Below, piece by piece: positions 36,555 through 45,712 of a stretch of 55,229 bases of DNA. This DNA comes from an uncultured Verrucomicrobiales bacterium (GTDB lineage Bacteria > Verrucomicrobiota > Verrucomicrobiia > Verrucomicrobiales > Akkermansiaceae): contig CALLLS010000044.1 in assembly GCA_938008215.1 (NCBI GenBank), positions 1 through 55,229 of the forward strand, read 5' to 3'. Both the position numbers and the translations under genes were made by a program. Under the pieces are notes generated by a model. That model was not told the origin of the DNA. It did no database searches and worked only from the letters and a program-made list of their open reading frames with translations. Every line of letters starts with the position of its first letter. Position 1 is the first letter of the stretch.

Positions 36555-38056
36555 GTTAGAGCCTCTTTAATCGTATTCACAAAGGCAGGAATAGTGCTTT
36601 CTTTTGATTCTATCTGAGGAGCATACCCATGCTGAGTGAGTGCGTCTGAGGTGATTGGTCCTATACTAGCAATCTGGCACCCCTCAGGAATATCAGGTTG
36701 CATAGCGAAGAAATTTTCAGCAGTGGAGGCACTTGTGAAAGTAATGACATCTGCTCCTTCTTCTTGGAAGCGGGTAAAGTTCCCCGTAGGATCATCCGTT
36801 ACAGGGACGCTTTGATAAGCTAAGCAGATATCCACGATTGCTCCTTGCTTCCCTAACCCCTCAGAAATCACGTCTCGTGACTCCTTCGCTTTAACCCAAA
36901 GTATCGTTTGGTTCTCTATTTGCTCATGAGAGAAGGCTTCCACGAGCCCCTCTGCCACATATTTCTTAGGAAGCAAATCCGTGCCTAAGCGGTATTCTGC
37001 AATCGCGCTTCGCGTGCCAGGACCAATAGCGGCGATCTTTACACCCCCGATAGAACGTGCATCGGAATACTTTTGGAAGAACTCCTTAAAGAAGCGGTGA
37101 ACTCCATTTGGACTCGTAAAAATAAGCCAATCATATTTATGCACATCTGCTACAAACTCTAAAAACTGAGGCATATTATCAGGCTCCGTGATTTGAATGG
37201 TGGGAATCTCTAGAACATCCGCGCCAATCTCACCCAGAAGCTTACTCATTTGTCCTGCTTGTTGGCGAGTCCGAGTCACCACTATACGCTTTCCGAGAAG
37301 AGGACGACTTTCTTCAAACCAGTTAATTTTTTCACGCTCCTTTACCACCTCACCTATCACGGCAACGGCAGGCGACTTAAAATTCGCCTTTATTACGACA
37401 TCTGCAATAGTGGAAAGCGTGCCCGTAACGGTGCTTTGACGTCCTGTAGTGGCCCAACGAGTTAAAGCGATCGGCGTATTTGGATCCGCTCCCTTGTCCA
37501 AGAGCGTGCTACATATCTCCCCCATTCGCTTCACTCCCATTAAGAATACCTTAGTCCCTGGTGTCTTCGCTAGTTGATCATAATCCAAGCTTGTCTCCCC
37601 CTTCGTAGGATCTTCATGACCAGTAAACAAGGTCAACATAGAGCAGTGATCTCTATGCGTCACAGGGATACCCGCATACGCTGGTCCTGCGATCGCGGAG
37701 GATATACCAGGAACAATCTCATATTGCACCCCTGCTTCTGCTAGCTCTGCGGCTTCCTCTCCCCCGCGTCCAAAAATCATAGGGTCGCCCCCTTTTAGCC
37801 TTACCACGGTTTTACCCTCTTGCGTCTTGCGGACGATGAGGTCATTCGTCTCTTCTTGCTTTAAGATATGCTTAGCGGCACGCTTCCCAGCGTTAATCTT
37901 TTCACAATGCCCAGGCACCCATGAAAGAAGCTCAGGGTTAGCTAAAGCATCATAAATGAGCACATCTGCTTTTTCCAAACAGGCTTTTGCTTTAAGAGTA
38001 ACGAGTCCGATGTCTCCGGGGCCTGCACCTACGAGGTAACATATTCCTTGGTTCAT
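36551..38056 (-). CDS. Fusion: uroporphyrinogen-III C-methyltransferase / uroporphyrinogen-III synthase
   Basis: Bifunctional tetrapyrrole enzyme of 501 residues. The N-terminal half (about 1-245) is the SAM-dependent methyltransferase CobA/SumT: VGAGPGDIGL (9-18), VVRLKGGDPMIFGRGGEE (about 84-101) and VPGISSAIAGPAYAGIP. The C-terminal half (about 252-501) is uroporphyrinogen-III synthase HemD: VVTRTRQQAGQMSKLL at its start and FTSPNGVHRFF in the middle. Together they take hydroxymethylbilane to precorrin-2, on the way to siroheme or cobalamin. Located 42 bp after hemC. The stop overlaps the convergent RimK-like gene by 4 bp. Confidence 0.95.
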   Translation of the reverse strand: MNQGICYLVGAGPGDIGLVTLKAKACLEKADVLIYDALANPELLSWVPGHCEKINAGKRAAKHILKQEETNDLIVRKTQEGKTVVRLKGGDPMIFGRGGEEAAELAEAGVQYEIVPGISSAIAGPAYAGIPVTHRDHCSMLTLFTGHEDPTKGETSLDYDQLAKTPGTKVFLMGVKRMGEICSTLLDKGADPNTPIALTRWATTGRQSTVTGTLSTIADVVIKANFKSPAVAVIGEVVKEREKINWFEESRPLLGKRIVVTRTRQQAGQMSKLLGEIGADVLEIPTIQITEPDNMPQFLEFVADVHKYDWLIFTSPNGVHRFFKEFFQKYSDARSIGGVKIAAIGPGTRSAIAEYRLGTDLLPKKYVAEGLVEAFSHEQIENQTILWVKAKESRDVISEGLGKQGAIVDICLAYQSVPVTDDPTGNFTRFQEEGADVITFTSASTAENFFAMQPDIPEGCQIASIGPITSDALTQHGYAPQIESKESTIPAFVNTIKEALT

Positions 38057-38098
38057 AATGAGTAGGGCCTCACACCATACAATGGAGGCAAAAAGTTT

Positions 38099-39058
38099 TT
38101 AGTTGAGTGAGCTTTGAGAAACGAGGTTTAAACGGTTTACGAGGTTCTTTGCTATTTCATCAGGCTCTTCTCCTATTTCTAGTCCTGCCACGGGAACAAC
38201 TTCACCCTCTTTCCAATATCGGGCTTGGAGCTCTATTTTTCCGTGGTTTATATCTGTTGCCATCGCGGCTATCGGCGTATCACAACTTGCGCCTAGCTGA
38301 TGCAGAAAAGCGCGCTCCGTTGCACACTCTTTTTCCGTTTTGGAGCAGTTAAGCGGGCTTATAAGAGACTCAAGCTCTTTCAAATGATTCGTAAGACATT
38401 CTATAGCTACCACGCCTTGCCCGCCAGCCGGCAGGAACTCATTCACTGGAAGGCTGTGCAGAAAAAGGGAGTCTCCCTCCTCTAGTTTAAGCTTTGACCC
38501 AACAGGATAATCTAATCTTTCAAGCCCGGCCGCCGCCAGCATCGTCGCGTCTAAATCAGGGTTTACCGCTGTTTTCTTAAGCCGTGTTGGAACATTCCCT
38601 CTAATTTCTACGATCTCAATATCTGGCCGCAACCACTTTAATTGACATTGGCGGCGCACCCCTCCAGTTGCCACTCTCGCTCCTTTTGGAAGCCCATTTA
38701 TCCCTCCTTTATGCTTAGAAACTAGAACATCTTCTCTAGCCCCCCGAGAAAGAAAGCAAGGTAGAGCGAAACCATCATTCAAAACACTGGGTATATCCTT
38801 AAGGCTATGCACCGCAATATGAACACGTTCTTTTGAAAGGGCCTCTTCTAATTCTTTAATAAAGATTCCACGCTGCACTTTTGCTACTTCTGAAACTTTA
38901 GCCAAAGAGGTCTTACGGTCTTTATCGCCTATAGTCTCAATGATCTGAATTTCTGTCTCCAGTTCAGGATGAGCTTCTTTTAATAGCCGCTCCACAAGTC
39001 GAGCCTGATACAGAGCAAGCGCACTTCCTCTTGTGCCAATAACGAGTGGGTTAAACAT
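38099..39058 (-). CDS. hemC: Hydroxymethylbilane synthase (porphobilinogen deaminase)
   Basis: Joins four porphobilinogens into hydroxymethylbilane. The ATG at 39058 gives 319 residues starting MFNPLVIGTRGSALALYQ, the family N-terminus; a TTG at 39097 would add 13 odd residues. The substrate site block VHSLKDIP and the dipyrromethane cofactor cysteine in LGASCDTPI (about 243-251) are present, as is LPAGGQGVVAIE. Forms an operon with the downstream CobA-HemD fusion. Confidence 0.97.
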   Translation of the reverse strand: MFNPLVIGTRGSALALYQARLVERLLKEAHPELETEIQIIETIGDKDRKTSLAKVSEVAKVQRGIFIKELEEALSKERVHIAVHSLKDIPSVLNDGFALPCFLSRGAREDVLVSKHKGGINGLPKGARVATGGVRRQCQLKWLRPDIEIVEIRGNVPTRLKKTAVNPDLDATMLAAAGLERLDYPVGSKLKLEEGDSLFLHSLPVNEFLPAGGQGVVAIECLTNHLKELESLISPLNCSKTEKECATERAFLHQLGASCDTPIAAMATDINHGKIELQARYWKEGEVVPVAGLEIGEEPDEIAKNLVNRLNLVSQSSLN

Positions 39059-39132
39059 ACTTTTTACTGCCTCATTTTCTTCAGGACTGCAAATCAAATG
39101 TCACCACAATCCATCGCATCTCTCGCGAGAAT

Positions 39133-40542
39133 TCAGGAGGCAAAATTAAAGCTATCAGGCGTGAGAGAAATATCTTCATAAGTTCCCGCTGGAATCTCTA
39201 AGAGTTTTTTATCTCCATTAACGATGGAAACATTACCTTTGATAACGACACCTTCTTTAAACTTAACATTGCCTTCCACCGATAAGCTGTGAGCTTCCTT
39301 TAAAGATGGGTTACCGAGGGATTCCATTTGCTCTACTAATTTAAAGTTATCGCTAAGCTTTACGACAGGAGGCTCACCATTGCGTTCAGGAATAAGCATT
39401 ACCCTTCCACTCTCGTGGATCTCATAAGCATCAGAACGAAGACTTAATAAATCTGATGTTTTTTTCACAGGTGCAAATCTACTTCTAGGCACACAAACTG
39501 CACTGGCGCCAGGAAAGCAATCAATAGCAGCACCCATAGCCGTCTCCAGCTGATAGACCTCTGGAGTACTAGATTCTCTAGGATTTAAAGTCTTTTTATT
39601 AATAATGATTGGTAGAGGCAGAAAGCCGCCATGCTTTTCTACTGTCTCTTTTAAGACATCTAGCCGTAACCATAAATTATTAGTGTTAAAGTATTTATGC
39701 TTATTGATGTCTTGGAAGCTCTCTAAATCGCCCTCTTCACATTGAGCGATTTCCCTTAACTGAAGCTGACCGTCTGAATTCCTCATGCACAGGTGTCCTC
39801 CTTTACTATCAGCAGGAGTCCTTTTCGTCACCTCCATCAAAAAAGGCAGGTTTGACTCCACAAAGTAGGTGAGTAGCGAAGGCTGAACAGTTGCTCCCAA
39901 GTTATCACTGTTAGAAATAAAAGCATATTTCACGCCTTGCTCTAAGAGCTTATCCAGCCAACCAGACCCGTATAGCACGGTGTATATATCGCCATGCCCA
40001 GGCGGGCACCATTCAAGCTTAGGGTCAGTATCCCAAGTCGCTGGCTCAAGAGAGCTTTTTAATACCTTAGGACTAAAGTTTTGAAGCATTTCCACTTCAC
40101 TTTTCTCAGCGTATTCTGGATATTTTTTAAGGAATTCGTTTGTCTCCTCACTTGTATTATAACTATTCATGAGGAGGAACTTCACTGCCTCGCCAGTATT
40201 CTTCCTAAGGTAAGCATTTTGCCTAGCGATTAAATCTAAAAAGGTTTGTCCTTCTTTGACCTCTAAAAGGCTTTTAGCTTTTTCAAGCCCCATACCAGTT
40301 CCAAGACCTCCATTCAGTTTAATCACTACGGTTTCAGAAAGATATTGAGCATGTTTTTTCTCATCCTTAATTAAGACCTCTTCCATATGAGGAATAGTCT
40401 CAGCTGGAGAAATATCTTCTTCTGAGAGGTTGAAGTCTGTCCCTTTTTCCAGAAGATCGTATGCACGTAGGAAGCAGTTAACAGCTGCCTCATTCGCACC
40501 TGCTTTCTCCATTTTTATTTTGAAGCGGTTTCTAACCTTCAC
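39133..40542 (-). CDS. UTP-glucose-1-phosphate uridylyltransferase, eukaryote-type (UDPGP family)
   Basis: Makes UDP-glucose from UTP and glucose 1-phosphate. The 469 residues carry LNGGLGTGMG (76-85, nucleotide loop), a PPGHGD motif near 179, SNSDNLGA, NTNNLW, and a C-terminal beta-helix-like region. This is the UDPGP family known from eukaryotes, not bacterial GalU. The start is GTG at 40542; an ATG at 40512 would drop ten residues, but the region between looks like conserved N-terminal helix, so the longer form is preferred. It stands alone between hemC and tlyA, about 75 bp and 122 bp away. Confidence 0.92.
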   Translation of the reverse strand: MKVRNRFKIKMEKAGANEAAVNCFLRAYDLLEKGTDFNLSEEDISPAETIPHMEEVLIKDEKKHAQYLSETVVIKLNGGLGTGMGLEKAKSLLEVKEGQTFLDLIARQNAYLRKNTGEAVKFLLMNSYNTSEETNEFLKKYPEYAEKSEVEMLQNFSPKVLKSSLEPATWDTDPKLEWCPPGHGDIYTVLYGSGWLDKLLEQGVKYAFISNSDNLGATVQPSLLTYFVESNLPFLMEVTKRTPADSKGGHLCMRNSDGQLQLREIAQCEEGDLESFQDINKHKYFNTNNLWLRLDVLKETVEKHGGFLPLPIIINKKTLNPRESSTPEVYQLETAMGAAIDCFPGASAVCVPRSRFAPVKKTSDLLSLRSDAYEIHESGRVMLIPERNGEPPVVKLSDNFKLVEQMESLGNPSLKEAHSLSVEGNVKFKEGVVIKGNVSIVNGDKKLLEIPAGTYEDISLTPDSFNFAS

Positions 40543-40664
40543 TTTAAAAATCTATAGTTTGATCTAATCTATGGTAAAGGAACTTCTTATACTTTTATTT
40601 ATGAGTAAGGCGTAATATTTAAAGCCTACGTATACAATTACAATATCCTCTATCTATCTGATGC

Positions 40665-41405
40665 CTAGATATATTTAAGCCATACGAGAAACTCCTTATT
40701 TCCGTCAGTGCCTGTGATAGGTGAATCCACGAGACCTGCCCATTGCATCCCTAGCTCTTTTGCGTTAAACTCTCTCATTTTATCGATCGCTTTTTGGTGT
40801 AGTAGTGGATCTCTAATGATTCCCTTACCGACAGACACCTCTTCTTTAGAGAGCTCGAACTGAGGCTTAATCAGAGCGATCAGATTTCCTTTAGATTTTA
40901 AGACCCGCCTCGCGGCTGGCCAAATCTTAGTGAGTGAGATAAAAGAGACATCCATGACTGCGAGATCCACTAGCTCTCCAATATCCTCCATTTCCATGTA
41001 ACGCGCATTAAACTGCTCCTTCACGACGACACGAGGGTCTATCCTTAGTTTATATACGAGCTGGTTAGTTCCAACATCGACAGCGTGCACTTTTTTCGCT
41101 CCCTGCTGTAGAAGGCAGTCTGTAAACCCTCCTGTAGAAGATCCAATATCTATGGCAGTAACGCCCTCAACCCTAATTGGAAAAACCTCTAAAGCCTTTT
41201 CTATCTTCAGTCCTGCGCGAGAGACAAATTTTGGTTTGTTTTTTACAGACAGGTCTGCATCCAGCGGAAGCTTGGTGCTAGGTTTAGCGACGCGTTCTGT
41301 CCCTTTCATCACTTCACCAGCCATAATAAGGCGCTTAGCCTGCTCCCTTGTATCACAAAGACCCAAGCTTACGAGAAGACTGTCTGCTCGCTCTGATTGT
41401 GCCAT
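40665..41405 (-). CDS. tlyA: TlyA-family rRNA 2'-O-methyltransferase
   Basis: SAM-dependent methyltransferase that in known cases modifies 16S/23S rRNA ribose. The 246 residues open with an S4 RNA-binding domain (about 5-65, with REQAKRLIMAGEV) and continue with an FtsJ-like domain (AIDIGSSTGGFTDCLLQQGA near 84-103, MDVSFISL, IKPQFE). Some relatives are annotated as hemolysins, but the S4-FtsJ architecture favours RNA modification. Its start overlaps the mlaD-like stop by one base (TAATG). Confidence 0.94.
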   Translation of the reverse strand: MAQSERADSLLVSLGLCDTREQAKRLIMAGEVMKGTERVAKPSTKLPLDADLSVKNKPKFVSRAGLKIEKALEVFPIRVEGVTAIDIGSSTGGFTDCLLQQGAKKVHAVDVGTNQLVYKLRIDPRVVVKEQFNARYMEMEDIGELVDLAVMDVSFISLTKIWPAARRVLKSKGNLIALIKPQFELSKEEVSVGKGIIRDPLLHQKAIDKMREFNAKELGMQWAGLVDSPITGTDGNKEFLVWLKYI

Positions 41406-42436
41406 TACCTTCTCATTCCGCGGTAGCGATCTCTGGGATCGTCCTTATTAGGATCCGAGTCATCCTTATAACCTAAAATGCCGTTTGTGCGTAGATTTTT
41501 CACGAAGGTCTTAGCATCATTTTTCACCTCTTTATCCTGAGTAACGGTGCTCAGAAGGCTATCTTCACTATTGAATGATTTCTCTAAGCTCTTACCAACA
41601 CGGTCATATGTTTTTAAGGTTTCAGGGAGCGCGTTAAGAGTAGGATCTAGCTTCCCTATGCTGTTATTAACCTTCTGGAATGTAGCTCTAGCTTCTAAAA
41701 CAGTATCTTCCGTCACCTCTAATGTCTTGCTAACTCCAGTCATGGTGTTATTCGCCCCTTTAGCAGTTTTTCTGAATTCTGCCATCGTGAGACGAGCCTC
41801 GTCCGCCAAAGGGTGTAACCCATTAGTGAGCTCCTTGAAAGACTGAGAAGCTTCTTTAAGGTTTTCGACCGTGATTCCAATATCTTCAAGCTTATCATCC
41901 TCTAAAATTGAATTATTGAGCCTATTTAGAGTTATGTTGAGCTTTTCAGCCACTTCCTTATATTCTTCCAGTGCAGAACTTGTTTTTTTCAGTAAAACTT
42001 CTGTCCTATCCTGAACTTCGCCTAGTCCTTTAGGGCTAATTCCTTGAACAAAAGCACCATCCTTGATGAAGGTTTGTGCTGGATTTTTTGGAACCTTAAG
42101 ATAAATCGCTTTATCACCTAGTAGAGATAGAGAGGTAATTTCAAAACGGGTATTCGTAGGAAGCTTTAAATCTTCACGGATCGTAATGGGAACGATAATT
42201 TTATGGGCGTCCGTTAATGTTGGAGCACTATTAATAACACCAACGTTTGCCCCTGCAATGCGAACGATCCCACCCTCAATAATCCCAGAAGCGTCATCAA
42301 ACTCTACATTTATACTGTATCCCTCCTGGATTTCATTTGTCCCGCCGTATTTAAGAATCATCCAGCCTAGAACTGATAGTCCCGTTAAGAGGAAGACTCC
42401 AACAGCAAATAAAGGCACTTTTCGTTTTTTAGACAT
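41405..42436 (-). CDS. MlaD-like MCE-domain lipid transport protein
   Basis: Periplasmic, inner-membrane-anchored lipid-binding ring subunit of an Mla-type ABC transporter. A single N-terminal transmembrane helix (about 8-29) is followed by an MCE domain (about 35-118) with GIIEGGIVRIAGANVGVI and SLSLLGDKAIYLKV. A long helical, coiled-coil-like C-terminal region (about 130-320) comes next, and the tail is charged and Asp/Arg-rich. Located 46 bp after the MlaF-like ATPase. Confidence 0.92.
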   Translation of the reverse strand: MSKKRKVPLFAVGVFLLTGLSVLGWMILKYGGTNEIQEGYSINVEFDDASGIIEGGIVRIAGANVGVINSAPTLTDAHKIIVPITIREDLKLPTNTRFEITSLSLLGDKAIYLKVPKNPAQTFIKDGAFVQGISPKGLGEVQDRTEVLLKKTSSALEEYKEVAEKLNITLNRLNNSILEDDKLEDIGITVENLKEASQSFKELTNGLHPLADEARLTMAEFRKTAKGANNTMTGVSKTLEVTEDTVLEARATFQKVNNSIGKLDPTLNALPETLKTYDRVGKSLEKSFNSEDSLLSTVTQDKEVKNDAKTFVKNLRTNGILGYKDDSDPNKDDPRDRYRGMRR

Positions 42437-42482
42437 GATTTTTCATTTGTTTAATATAAAATTGAGATTTTCAAATAGTCTT

Positions 42483-43283
42483 TCAGCTTTTAATGGTTTT
42501 ACTACCCTCCTTTTCCCATTCTCCTTCAGATGACTCTCCTTTTAAGAATTTTTTTAATATTGGATCTTCACTCGCAGTAAACTCATCAGGACAACCTTCC
42601 CAATAAATTTTCCCACTTTTTAGAAAGGCGATTCTGGAGGCAATACGAAATACGCTCCTTAATTCGTGTGTGATCACTATATTTGTTATATCGTGATCTC
42701 TTTCTAAGCGCTTTATAAGGTGGTCTATCACATCAGCGGTCACAGGATCTAAACCTGCATGGGGTTCATCATAAATTACAACTTGGGGCTTATCAACGAT
42801 CGCTCTGGCAAGAGCCACTCTCTTTCTCATCCCTCCAGATAAGTCAGATGGCATTTTATCTTCTTCTCCCTCTAGAAGCACAATATTAAGAGCCTCTGAG
42901 ACTCTTTTAGATATTTCCATATCGTCTTTCAGACCTCCTTCTCTTAGAGGGAACGCGACATTTTGCCCAACTGTCATTGAATCAAAAAGGGCTCCACTCT
43001 GAAACATGATGCCCATTTTCTTTCTCACAACTGCGAGATCTCTTTCCTTTAAATTAGAAATTTCTTCTCCGTCCACTTTTACAGAGCCTGTATCTCCTAT
43101 CATAAGCCCCACCATATGCTTAGTCAGGACACTCTTCCCACTTCCTGAGCCACCTAAAAGAACAAGGGTTTCACTTTTATATACATCAATATCAATACCG
43201 GTAAGAATTTTTCTATTTCCAAACTCTTTTTTTAAGCCCCTTACTTCAATAATTGGGTCCGGCTTTTGGTTAGGGTTATTCAT
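42483..43283 (-). CDS. MlaF-like ABC transporter ATPase
   Basis: ATPase driving retrograde or anterograde phospholipid transport across the envelope. In the 266 residues are Walker A GGSGSGKS (44-51), signature LSGGM (148-152), Walker B VVIYDEP (168-174) and the MlaF-type AGLDPVTADVI after it. It is the first gene of the mlaF-mlaD-tlyA run. The MlaE-type permease that normally sits beside it is not in this window. Confidence 0.93.
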   Translation of the reverse strand: MNNPNQKPDPIIEVRGLKKEFGNRKILTGIDIDVYKSETLVLLGGSGSGKSVLTKHMVGLMIGDTGSVKVDGEEISNLKERDLAVVRKKMGIMFQSGALFDSMTVGQNVAFPLREGGLKDDMEISKRVSEALNIVLLEGEEDKMPSDLSGGMRKRVALARAIVDKPQVVIYDEPHAGLDPVTADVIDHLIKRLERDHDITNIVITHELRSVFRIASRIAFLKSGKIYWEGCPDEFTASEDPILKKFLKGESSEGEWEKEGSKTIKS

Positions 43284-43401
43284 CTAATAACAGTTAATAT
43301 AACTATGATATGCGATATACCTTTATAAAAGAGCATATTCATGTAATTTTATTGAAACTTCATTTGCACCTTTATGAAAGATATGGAAGTTTTTAGTAGA
43401 T

Positions 43402-44412
43402 ATGATCGGCAGTGCCAAAAAACAAGCTTCTTCGCTAAAGTCTTCTTTTAACCTCATCAAAAAAGAGATCGAGCAAGTAGAAGCTATTCTAGCTAAGATT
43501 ACTGATGACTTCGATCCAGGCGTGGCTCCCTATGTTTCTTATGTATGCGAAACAGAAGGGAAGCGTATTCGACCAGCCCTCGCCTTTCTCGTAGGTGGTG
43601 CGGTTGCAGAGCTTAATGACAATCACCTCAATCTAGGCGCCATTTTAGAGCTCATTCATATAGCCTCTCTTGTTCATGATGACATTATCGACGGAGCAGC
43701 TGAAAGAAGAAAGGTTCCTACAGCAAATGCTAAATGGGGGGAAGGCATCGCTGTTTTACTAGGAGACGCCCTATTTTCTCATGCTATGAAGCTCTCAACG
43801 GATTTTGATGATCTATTTCTCTCAAGGAAAATTTCAGAAGCCGCTAAAGACGTATGCCAAGGCGAGATTTTACAAAGTCAGAGACGGTTTGACTTAACGA
43901 TGACCAAAAAAGACTACTTTAAACTCATCGAGATGAAAACAGGAGCTCTCTTTGGGGCCGCAACTGGCTTATCTGCTTATATCTCTGGCGCAAGCGAAGA
44001 GGAAGTTCAGGAACTTACGAAATTTGGGCTCAACCTAGGCACCGCTTACCAAATTTATGATGACTGCCTTGATATGGTAGGAACTGAAAAGCAATTCGGA
44101 AAAACGTTGGGCACAGATCTTGAGAAGGGTAAGCTTACCCTACCTTTACTTTACCTATTAGAAGAGTCCACGGCTTCTAAGCGAGCCAGCCTACAAAAAA
44201 GAATCTTGAACCAAGAGCCTTTAGACTTACCTGTTCTTGTAGGAATAGTAGAATACGAAGGAGCCATTACGAGAGCTCTCGATTACTCAGTAGAACTCAT
44301 AGAGTCTTGTGTTAATCAAGCAAACTTATTGCCCAACGAGAAATACAGTAACGCCCTCTGCTCTGTCTGCGAGTATATGAAAGGACTTTTCTTAGATTTG
44401 AGAAATAGTTAA
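43402..44412 (+). CDS. Long-chain polyprenyl diphosphate synthase
   Basis: Trans-prenyltransferase that extends isoprenoid diphosphates, probably making the side chain of menaquinone. The 336 residues carry the first Asp-rich motif DDIID (93-97) and the second DDCLD (220-224), with GKRIRPAL (53-60) and GTDLEKGKLTLPLLYLL. Residues before the first Asp motif that limit chain length are small/non-aromatic, in line with a long product such as heptaprenyl or octaprenyl. It is divergent from mlaF; menA lies further along in the window. Confidence 0.92.
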   Translation: MIGSAKKQASSLKSSFNLIKKEIEQVEAILAKITDDFDPGVAPYVSYVCETEGKRIRPALAFLVGGAVAELNDNHLNLGAILELIHIASLVHDDIIDGAAERRKVPTANAKWGEGIAVLLGDALFSHAMKLSTDFDDLFLSRKISEAAKDVCQGEILQSQRRFDLTMTKKDYFKLIEMKTGALFGAATGLSAYISGASEEEVQELTKFGLNLGTAYQIYDDCLDMVGTEKQFGKTLGTDLEKGKLTLPLLYLLEESTASKRASLQKRILNQEPLDLPVLVGIVEYEGAITRALDYSVELIESCVNQANLLPNEKYSNALCSVCEYMKGLFLDLRNS

Positions 44413-44587
44413 TTTTTCTTTAATAACTTCAATGCTTAATATTTTAGGCTTCTATACCACTATTAGAAAAATTTGAATTTAAGCTTCCTTATATAGCTAC
44501 TTCTAATCTGAAAAATTTTAGAAATCTTGTACATTATTTACTAGGGCATAAAACTTAGGATAGAGGTTTCGTTTATTTTAATCCCCC

Positions 44588-44616
44588 CATACTCTAATTT
44601 TAAATATTAGAGTATG
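44588..44616 (+). promoter_or_regulatory. Perfect 11-bp palindrome containing the nrdR start codon
   Basis: Arms CATACTCTAAT (44588-44598) and ATTAGAGTATG (44606-44616) are perfect reverse complements with a 7-base AT-only loop. The last three bases of the right arm are the ATG of nrdR. In RNA the start codon would be base-paired; in DNA the element resembles an autoregulatory operator. The remainder of the 201-bp gap (44413-44587) shows nothing definite. Confidence 0.75.
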
Positions 44617-45102
44617 CGTTGTATTCAGTGTGGCTATTTAAAAGACAAAGTAATCGATTCTCGCGTTAGCAAGGACGGAATTAGTATTCGTCGTCGCCGT
44701 CAGTGCCTACAGTGTGATTACAGATATACTACTTATGAAAACGTGGAGCGGACAGAGCTGCTAGTCATCAAAAAAAACAAGACACGTGAAAGCTTAAAGC
44801 GTGAGAAGTTGCTTCAGGGAATGGTTAAAGCTTGTGAAAAACGCCCTGTCTCCGTCGAGCGCTTAGATCGTGCCGTAGATGAGATGCTCAGTGAGATTCA
44901 TAAAGATCATAATTCTGAAGTCCCAGCACAGATCATAGGCATGAAAGTGATGAATAAACTTCATGAAATAGATCCCGTTGCCTACATACGATACGTTTCT
45001 GTCTATCGTCAGTTCGATAATGTGAAAGAGTTTATCCAAGAAATCCAATCTTTAGAAAACCGCTCTCATAGAGACCGACTCCAAACTAAACTTTTTTCAT
45101 AA
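44614..45102 (+). CDS. nrdR: Transcriptional repressor NrdR
   Basis: ATP/dATP-sensing repressor of ribonucleotide reductase genes. The zinc ribbon has Cys3, Cys6, Cys31 and Cys34. The ATP-cone follows (about 46-137), including VIKKNKTRESLKREKLLQGM and VAYIRYVSVYRQF. The 162-residue length is normal. The start codon is inside a perfect palindrome. Followed 18 bp later by an ATP-cone-like small protein. Confidence 0.97.
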   Translation: MRCIQCGYLKDKVIDSRVSKDGISIRRRRQCLQCDYRYTTYENVERTELLVIKKNKTRESLKREKLLQGMVKACEKRPVSVERLDRAVDEMLSEIHKDHNSEVPAQIIGMKVMNKLHEIDPVAYIRYVSVYRQFDNVKEFIQEIQSLENRSHRDRLQTKLFS

Positions 45103-45120
45103 TCACCTATTCATAAAGAG

Positions 45121-45687
45121 ATGATTTCACTCACTTCCAAATTACCAGTTCTTCAGGTAGGAGAATACCAACTACATGGCTATGAAACATCATGGATTTT
45201 AGCTTCCATTGAAGGCGGGTTAAAAAGCATTGGAATTCAGGATATAAAAATCGCTAAAGATATCTACGAAGGCGTCCTCCACTATTTAGAGAATAATTGC
45301 CCCTGGAAGCCATTGAAAATTGAGGATCTCTATAAAAAATTAGAGAAGCTCTTCAGCAAGATAGGTTTCCCACACGTGAAAGGTAAAATCCCAAGAATCA
45401 GCCCTCCTATCAACGTGTCTGTTATAGCTCAGTTAGAAAAACTAGACTGCCAGATAGAACTTGCACTATTTAATACCCTACAGTCTGAGATGGAAACTCT
45501 TTTAGCTTATGGTGTAAGAGAGGTTGTATTCGATGATGTTATAGAGGCCGTAAATATAATTATCCCCTCAAAAAAGTGGTCTAAAGATTGCGACCTGCTT
45601 CATGATGAAATAATAGCTCTCCAAGAAAAATATAATGCCCCTGTCCGAAGAGTTAATGACTTCCGCCCTAAGTGCGAACGAGGTTAA
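45121..45687 (+). CDS. Unknown protein with ATP-cone-like N-terminal half
   Basis: Not recognised as a named family. It has 188 residues, no signal peptide and no membrane helix. Residues 24-84 (SWILASIEGGLKSIGI, then IAKDIYEGVLHYLE, IEDLYKKLEKLFSKIGF) follow the hydrophobic pattern of an ATP-cone: helix, helix, then the short motif introducing the last helices. The part after about 90 is a separate, mostly helical segment ending RRVNDFRPKCERG. Its position 18 bp after nrdR, itself an ATP-cone protein, supports a link to nucleotide sensing, but the similarity is by eye only. Confidence 0.6.
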   Translation: MISLTSKLPVLQVGEYQLHGYETSWILASIEGGLKSIGIQDIKIAKDIYEGVLHYLENNCPWKPLKIEDLYKKLEKLFSKIGFPHVKGKIPRISPPINVSVIAQLEKLDCQIELALFNTLQSEMETLLAYGVREVVFDDVIEAVNIIIPSKKWSKDCDLLHDEIIALQEKYNAPVRRVNDFRPKCERG

Positions 45688-45712
45688 AGGGTAAGAGAGC
45701 ACCTGTAAAATT

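Noticed and set aside
44588-44616. nrdR palindrome considered as a Rho-independent terminator
   Set aside because: It is AT-rich, has no following T run and contains the start codon of the next gene.
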